From: Salticus scenicus
Lineage: Eukaryota > Arthropoda > Arachnida > Araneae > Salticidae
Length of the DNA stretch: 64,000 bases
Direction of reading: 5' to 3'
Assembly: GCA_963930645.1 (NCBI GenBank)
Contig: OZ005653.1
Span: forward strand, 215,318,184-215,382,183
The notes beneath the pieces are model-generated. The model was given only the letters and a program-made list of their open reading frames with translations. It had not been told where the DNA came from and did no database searches. Numbering within the stretch: position 1 is the first letter of the stretch; every line of letters begins with the position of its first letter. Both the position numbers and the translations under genes were made by a program. Below are positions 12,208-23,805 of this stretch, piece by piece.

Positions 12208-12873
12208 GATTTATATAGCAAAATTTAATAATAACAAAAATTTTCCGCACCTGGACATCTATTCTCCGAACAGACTATACCTCAATTCCGACTGTGGCAG
12301 TCGTTATTTTGATCACGTGACGTCACATTCCGACTTTTGATTTGACGACTGTCGTTGTTTAAGGACGATCGCTAGGCAGTCGGATCGGAGAATAGATACC
12401 ATGGTTTGTTTATAACATATAGGAGTTTTACTCCAATGCAATGCTATTTTTCGAAAATTTGGCATACAGCATCAGACACAACATACGGTAAATAAAGTAT
12501 AAAAAAATTAAATACATTATGAAACAATAATATTTATATTAAATATATTTCAACTGCACACGCACAAGCCTTAATAAAATTATTTTGTATAATTTATTAG
12601 TCAAATGTCTACTATTACTCTTTAAAAAAATCCATGCACCATGCACGTATTGTGAAAATTCAGAAATACTTTGTCGATAGCATAAATTAAACTTCACTTA
12701 CTACCGAAAAGGGACAAAACTAAAATCACGATCATTTGTATTTTTATTTTGAATCAACGATGAGCAAAAATAAAATAATATTACTAAATTGCTCTGTTAT
12801 TTCCAGTGTTATGTTTGAAAACTGTCCAGTAAATTGAAAATAATAATAATAATAATTTATGTTTAAGTATACA
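12208..12873. repeat. Paralogous segment, copy 1
   Basis: Shares a colinear order of sequence with 16917-17437 (TATGGATTTATAT... GTTTGTTTATAACATA... ACTGTCCAGTAAATTG). It contains a 145 bp MITE absent from copy 2 and ends where the 2.4 kb TIR element begins. On its minus strand the last ~30 codons before a TAA (stop near 12750) align in frame with copy 2. Confidence 0.75.
12255..12399. mobile_element. Small TIR element (145 bp)
   Basis: Ends carry the inverted repeat ATCTATTCTCCGA / TCGGAGAATAGAT. The paralogous segment reads straight through this point (GCACGTGGTTTG at about 16969), so this is an insertion. The flanks CCTGG (12250-12254) and CATGG (12400-12404) are a plausible short target duplication. 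No coding capacity; superfamily not assigned. Confidence 0.7.
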
Positions 12874-14145
12874 TGGTGTCTCATAAGTCTGCAAACATTT
12901 TAAAAATTCATAACTGTTGAATGAATTGATAGAATTGAACATGGTTTGCGAAAAAATTATTCTAGTGAAGGGATATATATATATATATGTTACCGTTAAA
13001 ACGCGAAATCCGTTAATCTGCAGATTACCTAGCTAATCTGCAGATTAACTAAAATGACCCGTTAAAGTGCGGAATAAAGAGTTTTCCGCATTTTAACTAG
13101 GTAATCTGCAGATTAACGGCTTCTGTGTCGTTAAAGTTCAAATGTTTGTTTCGAGCGTTAGTTTTTTTACATTCACTATGACGTCAAACAGTCATGTGAT
13201 ACAGATACGCGAATCCCAGATTAGTCTGTGACGCGATTGACCTTCAAACACAAACCAAAACTTTTATCCCTTCCGCTCCGCTATGATAAACAGTAAAACG
13301 CAAAACGTGGATCATCGAAGCTATGATATTAGGTTTCTTCTTATGACCAACACAAAATTTAAAGTAACAAGTAAGTTATAATTGTTTTGCTTTATTTCTT
13401 CTCTTTTTAAATTCTGTCAATATAAGTTTGATAAGGGTCTGCATTTTATTAATGAAATTTAATTTTAATTAAAAGCTTTCTCTCGTGAAACTTCATTTTC
13501 AATTATGAATATTAAATTTACAACACAGTAATTATTTTCTCCCGAAATAAAACTATTAAACCACAACTTTTTAAAACTAATTTATTTTAAAATTGATTTA
13601 AATTACTATTACTTACTGAAAAAAAAAAAAAAAAAAAAAAAAAAAACATGTATTAATTTTTAACTCTGGAAAATATGGCAATCAATATTATGGCATTATT
13701 TAATAAATACTTAATATGAATTTTTTATGCATTTTTTAGCACTTCATTACAATTTTCTTTTTTGTTTCTTTCAATTTCAAGTTTCCTTTATATATTTTAT
13801 ATATCATGATTATATTTTTAATTTTGTTCGCTTTTTCAGATAATTTCGTTGTAGTTTATCACATAAAATGTGTTAATAAAGGTTTTTTTTTTTTTTTTGT
13901 AAAATTAATATATTTGCTAAAATTGTACATATATATGTATGCTGCAAAATATAGTTTAATAAAGCATTGGAAAACTGTCATTTTAATTTTCATGCGTTCT
14001 AAAAATTATTAAAGCAATTTTAATTATTTGAAGTACTTCTTAAAATGCTTCTGATTTGTCTAATTTAATATTTCTTTAGCGAATTAAAAATTGGTACATA
14101 ACTTTTTTTAAAATATAGTAATAGCAATATAAGTTGTTAATAAAA

Positions 14146-14178
<33 letters not shown>

Positions 14179-15265
14179 GTTAAATATTTTTATTTGAAAA
14201 CAAATCGTTACTGTATTACAATTCTAACATTCACTTATAAAATAGACTTTATTGAAAGCTATTAAAGATATTATATTTCATATTAAAAATGCATAACATC
14301 TTCAAACTTATATTGACAGAATAAAAAAGATGAAATAAATAAAAAATAAATAAATACAACAAATATAACTTTAAACGACATAAAAATTAAAACACATACA
14401 GATTAAAATAAGTAAAGAAAGAAAAGAAAACTATTTTTTTTTTCTTTTCCCGAATGAAAAAAAAAAATACAACCCAGCGTGCTTTAACATTACACCACCA
14501 GAGATCTTATTTTCACTTTAACGAGTGTATAGTAGGTAATGTGCAGATTACCTAGGTAACTCGCAAATTACCTAGGTAATTTGAGAAATGAAACAATTTT
14601 TCTCACTTTAACGGATCACCCTAGTTAATGTGCAGATTACCTAGCTAATCTGCAGATTAACTGATTTCTGCACTTTAGCGGTAACATATATATATATATA
14701 TATATATATTGTAAAGAAAAAATAATGATTAAGCTATTTGTCGATAGAAGGCGACGTGCGTAACCAGATCACACATTTTCATGAAAAACTGTACTTATTC
14801 GCATGCAGATGTTTACAGGCATATAAATTCTATTCTATGTGTCCGTCGTCACCAAAAATTACAGTTAACAAATGCGTTATGACACTTCTAACTGCAGCTT
14901 CAGTTGGCGGTTCTTATCTGAGGGAAAAAATCTTCATCGATAACGTTTTATTCACAAAGTCAGCATCGCAATTAAAACTTCATGTATGCACAAGTATGAG
15001 GCAAAATAAAAAATAAACTGTTCTAATTGTAAAATTGTGCAATTTTACAGGACTTTCATTTGCATATTTTTCTTTAATATCCATGCTAAAAATTTAACTA
15101 TTTGTCTAACTATCGTCAACAAAAATTTAACTATATTTTTTTTCTTTACCAAAAGAAAAAAAATCCTCCTTCACAAGAATGAATTTTTGCAAACCACGTT
15201 CAATTCTATCAATTCGTTCAATAGTTATGAATTTTAAAATGTCTGCCGACTTATGGGACATCCTG
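12872..15265. mobile_element. TA-flanked TIR element, 2.4 kb with nested insert
   Basis: Terminal inverted repeats of about 85 bp: CATGGTGTCTCATAAGTCTG at the left and, read inward from the right, CAGGATGTCCCATAAGTCGG. Both continue through ATTCATAACT and GATAGAATTGAAC. TA flanks both ends. The termini are of the CAGGGTGTCCCATAAG type common in mariner-like elements. About 1.7 kb of its length is a second element (12989-14684), leaving roughly 0.7 kb of its own. A 92-codon plus-strand frame at 14738-15016 lies inside it but shows no transposase motif I recognise. Confidence 0.8.
12989..14684. mobile_element. 1.7 kb element with palindromic subterminal repeats
   Basis: Starts GTTACCGTTAAAACGCGAAA and ends as the near inverse complement (read inward GTTACCGCTAAAGTGCAGAA). 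Inside each end are repeated 14 bp perfect palindromes TAATCTGCAGATTA separated by ACCTAGCT or a variant, at 13015-13120 and 14520-14665. It sits between (TA)n tracts at 12973-12988 and 14685-14710, so it probably inserted into a TA microsatellite. No transposase was recognised. The repeated palindromes look like transposase-binding sites, which is inference. Confidence 0.75.
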
Positions 15266-15403
15266 TATATGTATATATATATATGTGTGTGTATGCCTGT
15301 ACTTCATCATTAAAATGATCAAACACCAGGACACCAGGAAGGTAGAAGGGATTTTATGAACAAAGAAAGACATATGGAAATGAAGCCTTATACATGATAT
15401 ATA

Positions 15404-15809
15404 CCGGATAATCCAAAAGTCCCAGAAAAAATAAAAAAAATCATTATTTAAAAAATACTGACTATGTACAGACAAGCATGGGATCTTTTTTTATGTATGT
15501 ACGAAAAAAGTATTAGTTAAGCTTTTCACCGATATATCGCACTGTATTCGCAATATACTTTCACATTTTAAACAGATCCGTCTGATCAAATGACGCTATA
15601 TTGCAAATACTGGAGCTTTTTCGGGAGAATTTCCAAAAGTGCAATGCCTGACAGTCATTCTGATAAATGATGGCCATTACCTTGAGCATTTATAGTCCTT
15701 GTTATATTCTTACATGTACTGCGTCACTGTAAAAAAGTATATTTGCAGTTACAGTGCTACCTTATGAAGAAAATTTAAACTAATTTGATACTAAATCTTT
15801 TGTTAATTG

Positions 15810-15842
<33 letters not shown>

Positions 15843-15937
15843 TGTCTTAGTGTGCATTTCAAAGAAAACCGCATAGTGCTAAGGTGAAAACTTTTTAAAT
15901 AATGTATTTCTTTTTCTGCGATTTTTAGATTGCCCTG
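15404..15937. mobile_element. mariner-like non-autonomous element, copy 1
   Basis: Left end CCGGATAATCCAAAAGTCCC; right end read inward CAGGGCAATCTAAAAATCGC. The inverted similarity extends over 100 bp. The interior (CTGTATTCGCA..., ATTTTAAACAG, GGAGAATTTCC) is shared in order with 18945-19954, so the two belong to one family. No coding capacity found. Confidence 0.75.
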
Positions 15938-16916
15938 CATATATATACGTAAAGAATTAATGTATATTTTTTGTCTGCTTTCATTTTTCAATTCCTACAA
16001 ATAGTTCACAGTCTCCCTATATTTGTACAAATCTTGCAATCGATTTTTAACTAACTTCCCGACTAGCTAGAAATTTGAAACTTTCAGGATTGCTCAGAAC
16101 ACGATGACAACACAATACTTCGAAGTCCGATTTTCGAATTTTTTATTAGTTTTCTTATAATTAATTAAAATATGAAAACAATAACATCCTAATAGTGTTA
16201 AAATAAACATTAAATTATTAGCTATAATTTAATTGCCCCCCCCCCAAAAAAAAAAATAGAAAAAAAATTACGAGTTTATTTCCTTACGACATAAAAGTAA
16301 ATACATTTAATTAAACGTGAAAAATTATAAAAAGTTAAATTAAACAGCTCACAAAAATTGACGTCATTATCACTTTAAAAATTTTGTGCACATCGATAAG
16401 AGCTCTATGATTCATCAGGAAATTCAAAACATGGTATATGATTTTTTTTTTTTTTTATCTTATAATTATTTTTATTTCATTTTGCACCCACGCTTCTTAT
16501 TTCCTAATTCAAAATTATTAAAATGAACTTTTTCGATAGTGTTTGTAAGTAGGAATTGACTTAAAAAAAAATCTTTTATATTACTTGTTAAGTTTTCGTC
16601 TGCGTTTGTAGATGAAATTGGGTGACAAAATATTGAAAACATATTTGAATTTGATGTTTTATCAAACATCTAAAGAAATACTTTTTTGGTTATTCTTAGA
16701 ATTTCAGAGATATAAATATCACATTATACCAAAAATATTTATTTAAAATTTGACTCGAAATCAGAAAGAAGAGCATTAATAAAATGAAGAGAAAAATAAA
16801 TTTGAAGATCATCCTGTAAATATATATATATATATATATCTTCGAAGACGTTTTAGGTGTAACATTTAATTATGAAGCTTTCTTTGATTACCTGAATTCG
16901 AGAGTATGTAAATAAT
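15938..16916. other. Gene-free DNA
   Basis: No gene recognised. It includes the second copy of the dispersed repeat described at 6234 (here 16359-16470), a C run followed by an A run near 16237-16260, and (TA)n at 16819-16838. Confidence 0.55.
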
Positions 16917-17437
16917 CCACACCTTTATGGATTTATATATAAAATTTACTAACAACGAAAATTTTTCGCACGTGGTTTGTTTATAACATACAGGAGTTTT
17001 AAACTAATGCAGTGTCCTTTTTCGAATGTTTGATATACAACATCAGGCACAACATATGGTAAATAAAAAAAAAAAATTAAACACAATATGAAATATGATT
17101 ATTTATAGTAAATTTTTTTAACTGCGCATTCTCAAGCGTTAATGAAATTCTTTCACATAATTTATTAGTCAAATGTCTAGTATAACTCTTTAAAAAAAAT
17201 CTAAGTACATATCGTAAAATTTCAAAAAGACGTTGTCGATAGAATAAATTAAGCTTCACTTACTTCCAAAAAGAAGGAAAAACTAAAATCATGTTCGTTT
17301 ATAATTTTATTTTGAATCAACGATTAGCAAAAATAAAATAATATTGCTTAGTTGCTCTATTATTTCCAATGTTATGGCTGAAAACTGTCCAGTAAATTGC
17401 AGAAAATCATTTATGATCGAGTATATTTTGCCCAAAC
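16917..17437. repeat. Paralogous segment, copy 2 (empty site)
   Basis: Colinear with 12208-12873 but without the 145 bp MITE, so it preserves the pre-insertion sequence. Its minus strand contains the C-terminal part of a 92-codon frame described separately. Confidence 0.75.
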
Positions 17438-17585
17438 TGAAGTCCAAAATTCTTAAGTCGTGATTGTCTAATTTAAATATGTGTTTGATTAAGGTACATT
17501 TTCGATGATCTCTCTCTTGTTTAAACTCATTCATTTCCCTAATCACTAATTTTACTAAATTAGGATTTGAGAAAATTGCTCTCAA
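17307..17585 (-). other. Possible coding remnant, function unknown
   Basis: A 92-codon minus-strand frame ending in TAA. Its last ~30 codons (LQFTGQFSAITLEI, SNIILFLLIVDSK) match the other paralogous copy (12750-12845) without indels and with the same stop; differences include several synonymous changes. The C terminus is hydrophobic and could be a membrane segment. I do not recognise the family. The N-terminal end runs into a MITE remnant (17490-17652), so the ATG shown is not a real start. It may be a decayed last exon or simply a repeat. Confidence 0.25.
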
Positions 17586-17652
17586 AATACAGTGGTGTTG
17601 TAAAAGGGGCGGTTTCCAACAATTTTACTAAATATGAATTAGAATGTTGGCA
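17490..17652. mobile_element. Remnant of hAT-type MITE
   Basis: Carries the family signature seen in complete copies (GCTCTCAAAATACAGTGGTG, then AGGGGCGG...AACAATTTTACTAAA and GAATGTTGGCAGATATGT) but the left inverted end is missing. Complete relatives lie at 44941, 50181, 58109, 60556 and 60970. Confidence 0.5.
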
Positions 17653-18495
17653 GATATGTAACACTATTTCTGCAAAAGTATCTCCGTTTCAATTAAAAAC
17701 ACAATTTTCCATGAACAAAAGAATATTTCCATTAAAAATTATTAGTATGAAGTAATCCGGGGTGTTGACAACAGTTGAATTTAAAAATATCGTCTGTAAA
17801 TTGTTAGAACAGTTTTTATTTTATTTTATTTTATTTTATTTTAAAGTGATAAATTCGAAATTAAGTTATATACTTGCATATTGCAAAAGAGATAAACATT
17901 TCTTTGGTTTTAACACATTAAGAATTTTAGCATATCGCCAAAAATGTTTCAATTATTATTACTATTTTTTTTTTTTTTTTTCTGAACAGAATAATTTTCC
18001 TTACTTTCTGCTATATTTAAAATCGAATATTTCAGAAATTTCAACTTTTAATCACGATAAGTGTTCTTACTTCATAGTCTTTTAAGAAACATAATCATTC
18101 TTGAATTTTTCAAGTACAAAGCACGAGAAATGTTGATAAAAGAAAAATATTTTGTGGAATGCTGTTATAAACAAACTTTGAAACATTCTTCAAGTTTTAA
18201 TATTTGAAAATGATTACTTAAAGTATTAAGTAATTATCGATTTATAATTTTCTGCTATAGTAATCTTAATAAATGCCGTTACGATATTCTTTAAATAAAC
18301 GCATTGTAAAATAAAGTAAATTACTTCTATAATGTTGAGCATATTTTGAGGAATAAAAGCTAATTTGAATTGTTATGAAATACTTAATCATAATCTGTAT
18401 TAACATAGTAAGATTCACGCACTTTTATTTCAAATATGCTCTTTTGATTAAGATAAGTGCCTTTTAGAATATTTATCGCAGACCTATATGTAATA
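17653..18495. other. Gene-free DNA
   Basis: Nothing recognised beyond a (TTTTA)n stretch at 17816-17842 and a T run near 17967-17981. The overlapping 107-codon frame is mostly low-complexity Phe/Tyr. Confidence 0.55.
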
Positions 18496-18562
18496 AATAA
18501 AAATTCTCAAAGCTTCTTAAAATTTAATAATACAGTAAATTTTACTCCAGAAAAAAAAAAAG

Positions 18563-18594
<32 letters not shown>

Positions 18595-18658
18595 GGGGAA
18601 GGGGGGAGTAAAATTTACTGTATTATTAAATTTTAAGAAACTTTGACAATTTTTATTG
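18496..18658. repeat. Inverted repeat with (TA)n and G-run loop
   Basis: Arms of about 54 bp (18496-18549 and 18605-18658) are near-perfect inverse complements. The loop holds an A run, a (TA)n tract and GGGGGGAAGGGGGG. It could fold into a long hairpin or be a foldback element; no target duplication is visible. Confidence 0.85.
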
Positions 18659-18719
18659 AATATTGGATATATATGTATATCCACTGATTAATTACGTACT
18701 ATTATTTTTTTTATACTTA

Positions 18720-18932
18720 CAGTCGGTAACAAAAGTGTCCGAACACTAGCAAAAATTCCTATGTAAAAAAAGTACATTTCATACGGTTTTGGAAAATAAA
18801 TCCTTGTAGAATCCTCTTCATAGTCAGTCTAAGAACACAATTCGATAAGGATTTATTTAACAGAACCTTATGAAGTGCACTTTTTTTACATAGGAATTTT
18901 TGCTAGTGTTCGGACACTTTTGTTACCGACTG
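18720..18932. mobile_element. Tc1/mariner MITE, CAGTCGGTAAC family
   Basis: The 213 bp element is flanked by TA (18718-18719, 18933-18934) with inverted repeats of about 60 bp starting CAGTCGGTAACAAAAGTGTC. The internal spacer is not coding. A related element with CAGTCGGTAGC termini lies at 31883-32139. Confidence 0.92.
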
Positions 18933-18944
18933 TACATACATATA

Positions 18945-19954
18945 CCGTGTGATCCAGAAGTCACAGAATATTTTAAAAATATGTTATTCAAAAATACTAA
19001 GCTTAGCTCTATGCGGATTTCACTGAAATGTACAGAAACGCACGGTATTTTTTATATACATAAGAAGAAAAGATTACAGAGCTGCCAACTTGTACTTTTT
19101 ATTTTTATTTATTTATTTATTTTATTTATTTATTTATTTTTATTTATTTATTTATTTATTTATTGTTGTTGTTGTTACTGGAAACTTTTAACAGAAGTTT
19201 TAAATATATTTTAAAGCAGTTTTCGGCGATTTAACTTGCTGAAATACTTTTGAACGAAATACTGGTGTAAAAAAAAAAAAAAAAAAACGTACAAAATGAT
19301 ACCTATGATATTATTCTTCTGCCACATTTTATGAAACCATGGAAACCTCTACGCAAGTGCGTGCTCGACGAGTCCAGTGTTAAAATAGGGGTTGACAGTC
19401 ATCTGATTCAGATAAATTAAGCTATAACCGAGAGCCGAATTACTGGATGTTTTCAAAATCCCAACCTGTTGCTCAATTCGGCAACTCTCCAACTTTTTGG
19501 ACTCGCCCTCACTGCTAGTGTTAGAAAACGTGACGACACTATAGTTAGATTTTTTTTACCAACGTATTGCGCTGTATTCGCAGTTTCCTTTCCCATTTTA
19601 AACAGTTCCACCTGATCTTATAACGCTGCATTGCGAAATGCTGAAGCTTTTGTTAGGAGAATTTCCAATGCAAAATGTCTGATGATCATTCTAATGAATA
19701 ACGGCCGTGACATTGGGCATTCATAATCCTAATTACATAGTTGAATGTACTACACCACTGTGATAAACTAATTTAACAATCAAAGCGCCACCTGATGGAG
19801 AAATGTTAAACTGATTTGCTAATAAATCTATTGTTACCTAAAAAATTCCCACACGCCTTTCTGTGCATTTTAGTGAAAACTGCATAGTGTTACAGTCAAT
19901 ATTTTTTAAATAATATTTTTATATATTTTTTTCTGTGACTTTTGGACCATCTGG
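18945..19954. mobile_element. mariner-like non-autonomous element, copy 2
   Basis: Left end CCGTGTGATCCAGAAGTCAC; right end read inward CCAGATGGTCCAAAAGTCAC, with TA flanks. The interior matches 15404-15937 in order, with an added (TTTA)n tract at 19090-19165 and extra unique sequence. Its left end lies only 12 bp from the neighbouring MITE, a tight cluster of insertions. Confidence 0.75.
19090..19165. repeat. (TTTA)n microsatellite
   Basis: Imperfect TTTA/ATTT units followed by a short (TTG)n run. Confidence 0.9.
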
Positions 19955-20668
19955 TATATATATATATATATATATATATACCAAAGGTACTCGTTTCATA
20001 CTAAAAACAATTTCCTTATAGCTAAAAATATTATATAAATTAGATAAATATGTTTTGAATATGTACATTTTTGATAATTTATGTTATTTAGATTAATTTA
20101 ACGGCTACAAATATTTACAGAGCTTACACTTTTTTCAAAAGATTTGCAGTACGTTATTTCTTTTACGTGATACTTATGATATCAGCCGTTTAATTTAGTT
20201 TTAGCTTTTAATAATTCATGTGATTCTAAAAATGAAAAAAATTTATCGCAATGAATAAGACATGGATTATTATTATTTATTTTTTTTAGCGCTATTTCCT
20301 TTCAAAATGTGTTTTAAAAAGTCCAATTCAGCTGATGTAAATAATACACAGAACTTCGGCTTAATCAATTACAGGATTCAGGTAAAATTCGAAAACAAAT
20401 TTCGAACTAGAGTTCGAGGCCCAGGCCATAATCCTCCTACCCCATCCTTCTTTAAATACGTTACTAGTTGAGAAGGTATTGTCATCGAAATTATACTTGT
20501 ATCCAAAATTTCAGTTCAGTTTGGACGAAAGGAAGTGAGTTAAATCGCGGAAACATTTCATTTGAAGTAGGGAGCACCAGGATCCTCAGATCTCCAAACA
20601 CTGAACTTTTTACTACAAGGGTCCTCACAAGAGAAATTTGAATACCACAAATTTTATACAGTATTTTT
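19955..20668. other. Gene-free DNA
   Basis: (TA)n at 19955-19980, then AT-rich DNA with no recognised element. Confidence 0.5.
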
Positions 20669-21340
20669 TACTTTCTTCTATACGTATATATAGAGAAAGT
20701 ATTGGATTCGAGAAAATTTTCGAATTCCAGTTTTTCGATGTATTTACACGTTTTGGGATCCCTGAACACGATTCGATTATTTTTAGAAAATGTCTGTCAG
20801 TCTGTTTGTGTGCGTGTATCATAAAGTGTATGGGCGCTGTATCTCACGAACCAATGAACGAAATTTAACCAAACTTGGTATACATTTGGACCCTGACATA
20901 AACTGGTTCTGATTAGATTTGTGGAACAAACGCTCAAAAGGTTTCGCTGTAATCCTATTTTTTTTTTTTTTTTTTTTCTAAATTTTTAACATGGCAGAAT
21001 GGGACAAAATTTCGTATAAATGTACATAATGAGATTTATTTTTAACGTGTGATTGTAAATTTAATATGAATTATTCATAATAGTAGTAGTAAACTAGGAA
21101 AAAAAGTTTGTGCATGTGGAGGAATCGTTTCCCCTCCGAAGGGTGCAAATTTTTAATATGGGTATCTTTCGAAAGATCTCGTCAATACCTTCAAATGAAT
21201 GGTTGACCCATAGATCTGTGATAATCTTAATCAAAGTTATCGATTTTTTTCCCTTTTTTAACAAAAAAAAACTTAGAAAAAAAATCGTATTTCTTTTGAT
21301 ATTGGCAAAAAAAAAAAAAAAAAAAAAAAAAAATAGACTT
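20669..21340 (+). mobile_element. Dispersed repeat with 5' hairpin, copy
   Basis: Starts with the hairpin TACTTTC...GAAAGTA (20669-20701), then TTTTCGATGTATTTACACG and TTTTGGGATCCCTGAAC, then a TGTCTGTCAGTCTG tract. The same order of hairpin, ACGTTTTG-type core and dinucleotide tract occurs at 29427 and, on the minus strand, at 44680-44842. No coding frame; the 3' boundary is uncertain. Confidence 0.55.
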
Positions 21341-21793
21341 TATTTTGGCATTTAGTGATATAATTCTGTCAGATTAAATTCGTCTGCATTTATAATGGAA
21401 AACAATTTAATAATTTAATGAATAATTTGTATTGCATAAATTTTGTGCAAAATTATTAGCAGAAATTCATGTGGTGGTCACATCATACTAGTTTATAATA
21501 GATATCGATGCTTACCAACGATTCGCCAGGTCTAGAATCGCTATATAAAAGTAGTGGCATTTAAATTTTCGCTTATGAGAACCCTTTTTACTACTTGAGC
21601 ATGCATTGTAATAGGAGTTGTACACATGTAAGCAAAATTTCAGCTCAATCGAATTATAGAAAGTAGGTAAAAATTAAATTCTTACATGTGAGTAACGCAC
21701 GTAAACAAAATACCAAGTTTAATAACAGCGTATAAAAGACAATAATTTTGAAAACCGACTAAGTAAATATAACTAGCAGGCAATCATTCTATA
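21341..21793. other. Gene-free DNA
   Basis: Follows an A run of about 25 nt; no recognised gene or element ends. Confidence 0.5.
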
Positions 21794-23416
21794 TACTAGC
21801 AGGTCACGCCCGCTTCGCTGGTAATTGTTTTCAAATGAATCACTATAATTATTGAATTCTCAAAATTGCATTAATTTTTATCATGTGGAAAAAAAAGAGA
21901 AAAAAAAATTCTCATTAGAAAAAATTTTGCACTGTGTCCTCACTGCCTTCGGCAGCGCAGGTCATTGTGCACTGAGCACACGAATGCATGTCAAGCACTC
22001 TTAATGAATCACTATATTATCTTAAGGGAAAATCATAAATATAAAATACAAAAAAAAAAAAAAAAAAAAAAATCTTCTCCCATCGGTGGAATAATCGGTC
22101 TGGGCCCCCACTGCCTGCGGCAGAGTATACAGGCACGCATGTTCCTTCACCTACCGTTCCCGCACCTCCTAATTATTTTAGACTTTAAAAAATACACGTA
22201 ATCGTTCTCTAGGGTTTTTAAACCTAATAATACTAATTTCCAACATTTTGTCTGAATTTCTTTATTTTTACCCCTGCTCCCGCCCCTCGTAATAATTCTG
22301 TACTTTCGAAATTATTCGTAATCGATTTATCGGGCGTCAACAAAACCTAACAACACTAATTTTCAGCACTTTAACTCTTATTTATATATTTTTGCCCCTT
22401 TATGCTTCCTTCCCGTGTATCCTAATAATTTTACAAATTCGAAAATATTCGTAATCGTTTATAGGTACCAAAAACTTCCATGTACCAATTTTGAGCGACC
22501 TAACTCAATTTTTATTTTTTTGCCCCCCCCCCCCCCCTCTTAATAACTTTACAAAATCAAAAATATCCGCAATCGATTTGTCGGTATCAAAAAATCTATG
22601 TACCAATTTTGAACGGTCTAACTCTATTTTTATTTTTTTTTGCCCCTACGTCCCCCCCTTTTCTGACCCTCCTAATAACTTTACACTTTCAAAAATATCC
22701 TCATTCGACTTGCAGGCCTCTAAAACCCATTTGTACCAATTTCGAATGGTCTAACTGTATTTATACTTTTTTGCCCCATAGCCCCGGCTTTCTCGCCCCA
22801 CCTGGGACGAATTTCTAAAATTAAAAAAACTAATTTTATGTATTTGTGGGGGAAATATTTTAGAGCAAAAATCTCACACATATATTTTTTTTCTGTTTGC
22901 GGTATAAAGGATTATTTCAAATGATTTCGCCCCCTGTCCCCCCCTCTTGGGGGCTGAATTTCTAAAATTCCAGAATTTGGTTTTTAGGTATTTGTATTAG
23001 CTATATATCAGAGCAAAAATTTCCCATATATCTTTTTTTTTCTTTCTGAGATACATAGGAGTATGTAAAACCACGTTTTGCACATGTGAAATCACGTTTT
23101 GCCCCCTTTCCCCCCTTGGGGGACCGAATTTCTAAAATTCCAGAAATTGATCTTTAGATATTTATGTTAGCTATATTTTAAAGCAAAAATTTTACGGATA
23201 TCTATTTTTTTCTATGAGATATGAAGGTTTTTGTGAAATCACATTTTGCCCCCTATTCCCCCTTGGGGGGCGATTTTCGCAAAATCACTTCTAAGGGGGT
23301 GCTTACACTGTATGTTCTATAATCTGACCCAGTTCCGAGTCAGTGGCTCTAGTAGATTTTGCTGTGCGTTGATGAGTCAGTGAGTGAGTGGAAGTACTCT
23401 TTTATATGTATAGATA
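21794..23416 (+). mobile_element. CTAGCAGG...TATAGAT element with C-rich repeats
   Basis: Starts TACTAGCAGGTCACGCCCGC and ends TTTTATATGTATAGATA, the same end signature as 513-1550 but a different interior. From about 22240 it consists of diverged tandem units: first TTTTGCCCC...AATAACTTTACA units of about 110-120 bp, then CCCCTTGGGGG...TTTCTAAAATTCCAG units of about 150-180 bp. The last part contains TCAGTGGCTC and GTGCGTTGATGAGTCAGTGA. The short open frames here change register with the repeat and are not genes. Confidence 0.6.
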
Positions 23417-23614
23417 AATGGCTAAGAGATTTTTGAGTCTGTTTGTCTGTGTGTTGACGCAAGTTGCCACCAGCTTTTCATACTTAATTCAGCTTTTCAT
23501 AGTTAATTTAAAAAAAAAAATAATTGTCCGATCGATAAATTAGTTAAACCGACGGATTCAGGAAAAAAAATGTTCCTTTCATATGGTGCTTTATTTGTAA
23601 CGAAATTTCGATTA

Positions 23615-23647
<33 letters not shown>

Positions 23648-23805
23648 AATTAAAAATTCCATTTTATTAGTCTAAATAATAATATTATTATTAATCTTAC
23701 TAGCAAATCCGTGTGAAATTTTCGCACTTTATTTCTTTTCTTATTTACCTGTCAAATTTGAAACTCATAAATCTTAAACCAATTTTCCATCCAATTTTAA
23801 TTTTT
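23417..23805. repeat. Remnant related to 52685-53229
   Basis: Holds TTGTCCGATCGATAAATT and GTTAAACCGACGGATTC, the inverse complement of motifs at about 53040-53105, then in direct orientation ACTAGCAAATCCGTGTGAAA, matching GCTAGCAAGCCCGTGCGAAA at 52758. Mixed orientation suggests rearranged pieces of one family. A poly-T run of about 28 nt lies at 23616-23643. Confidence 0.5.

Noticed and set aside
14738..15016. 92-codon plus-strand frame inside the 2.4 kb TIR element
   Set aside because: No transposase or other motif; not supported as a gene although it lies inside a transposon.
22491..22818. Overlapping Pro/Phe-rich frames
   Set aside because: They arise from diverged TTTTGCCCC tandem units and change frame between units.
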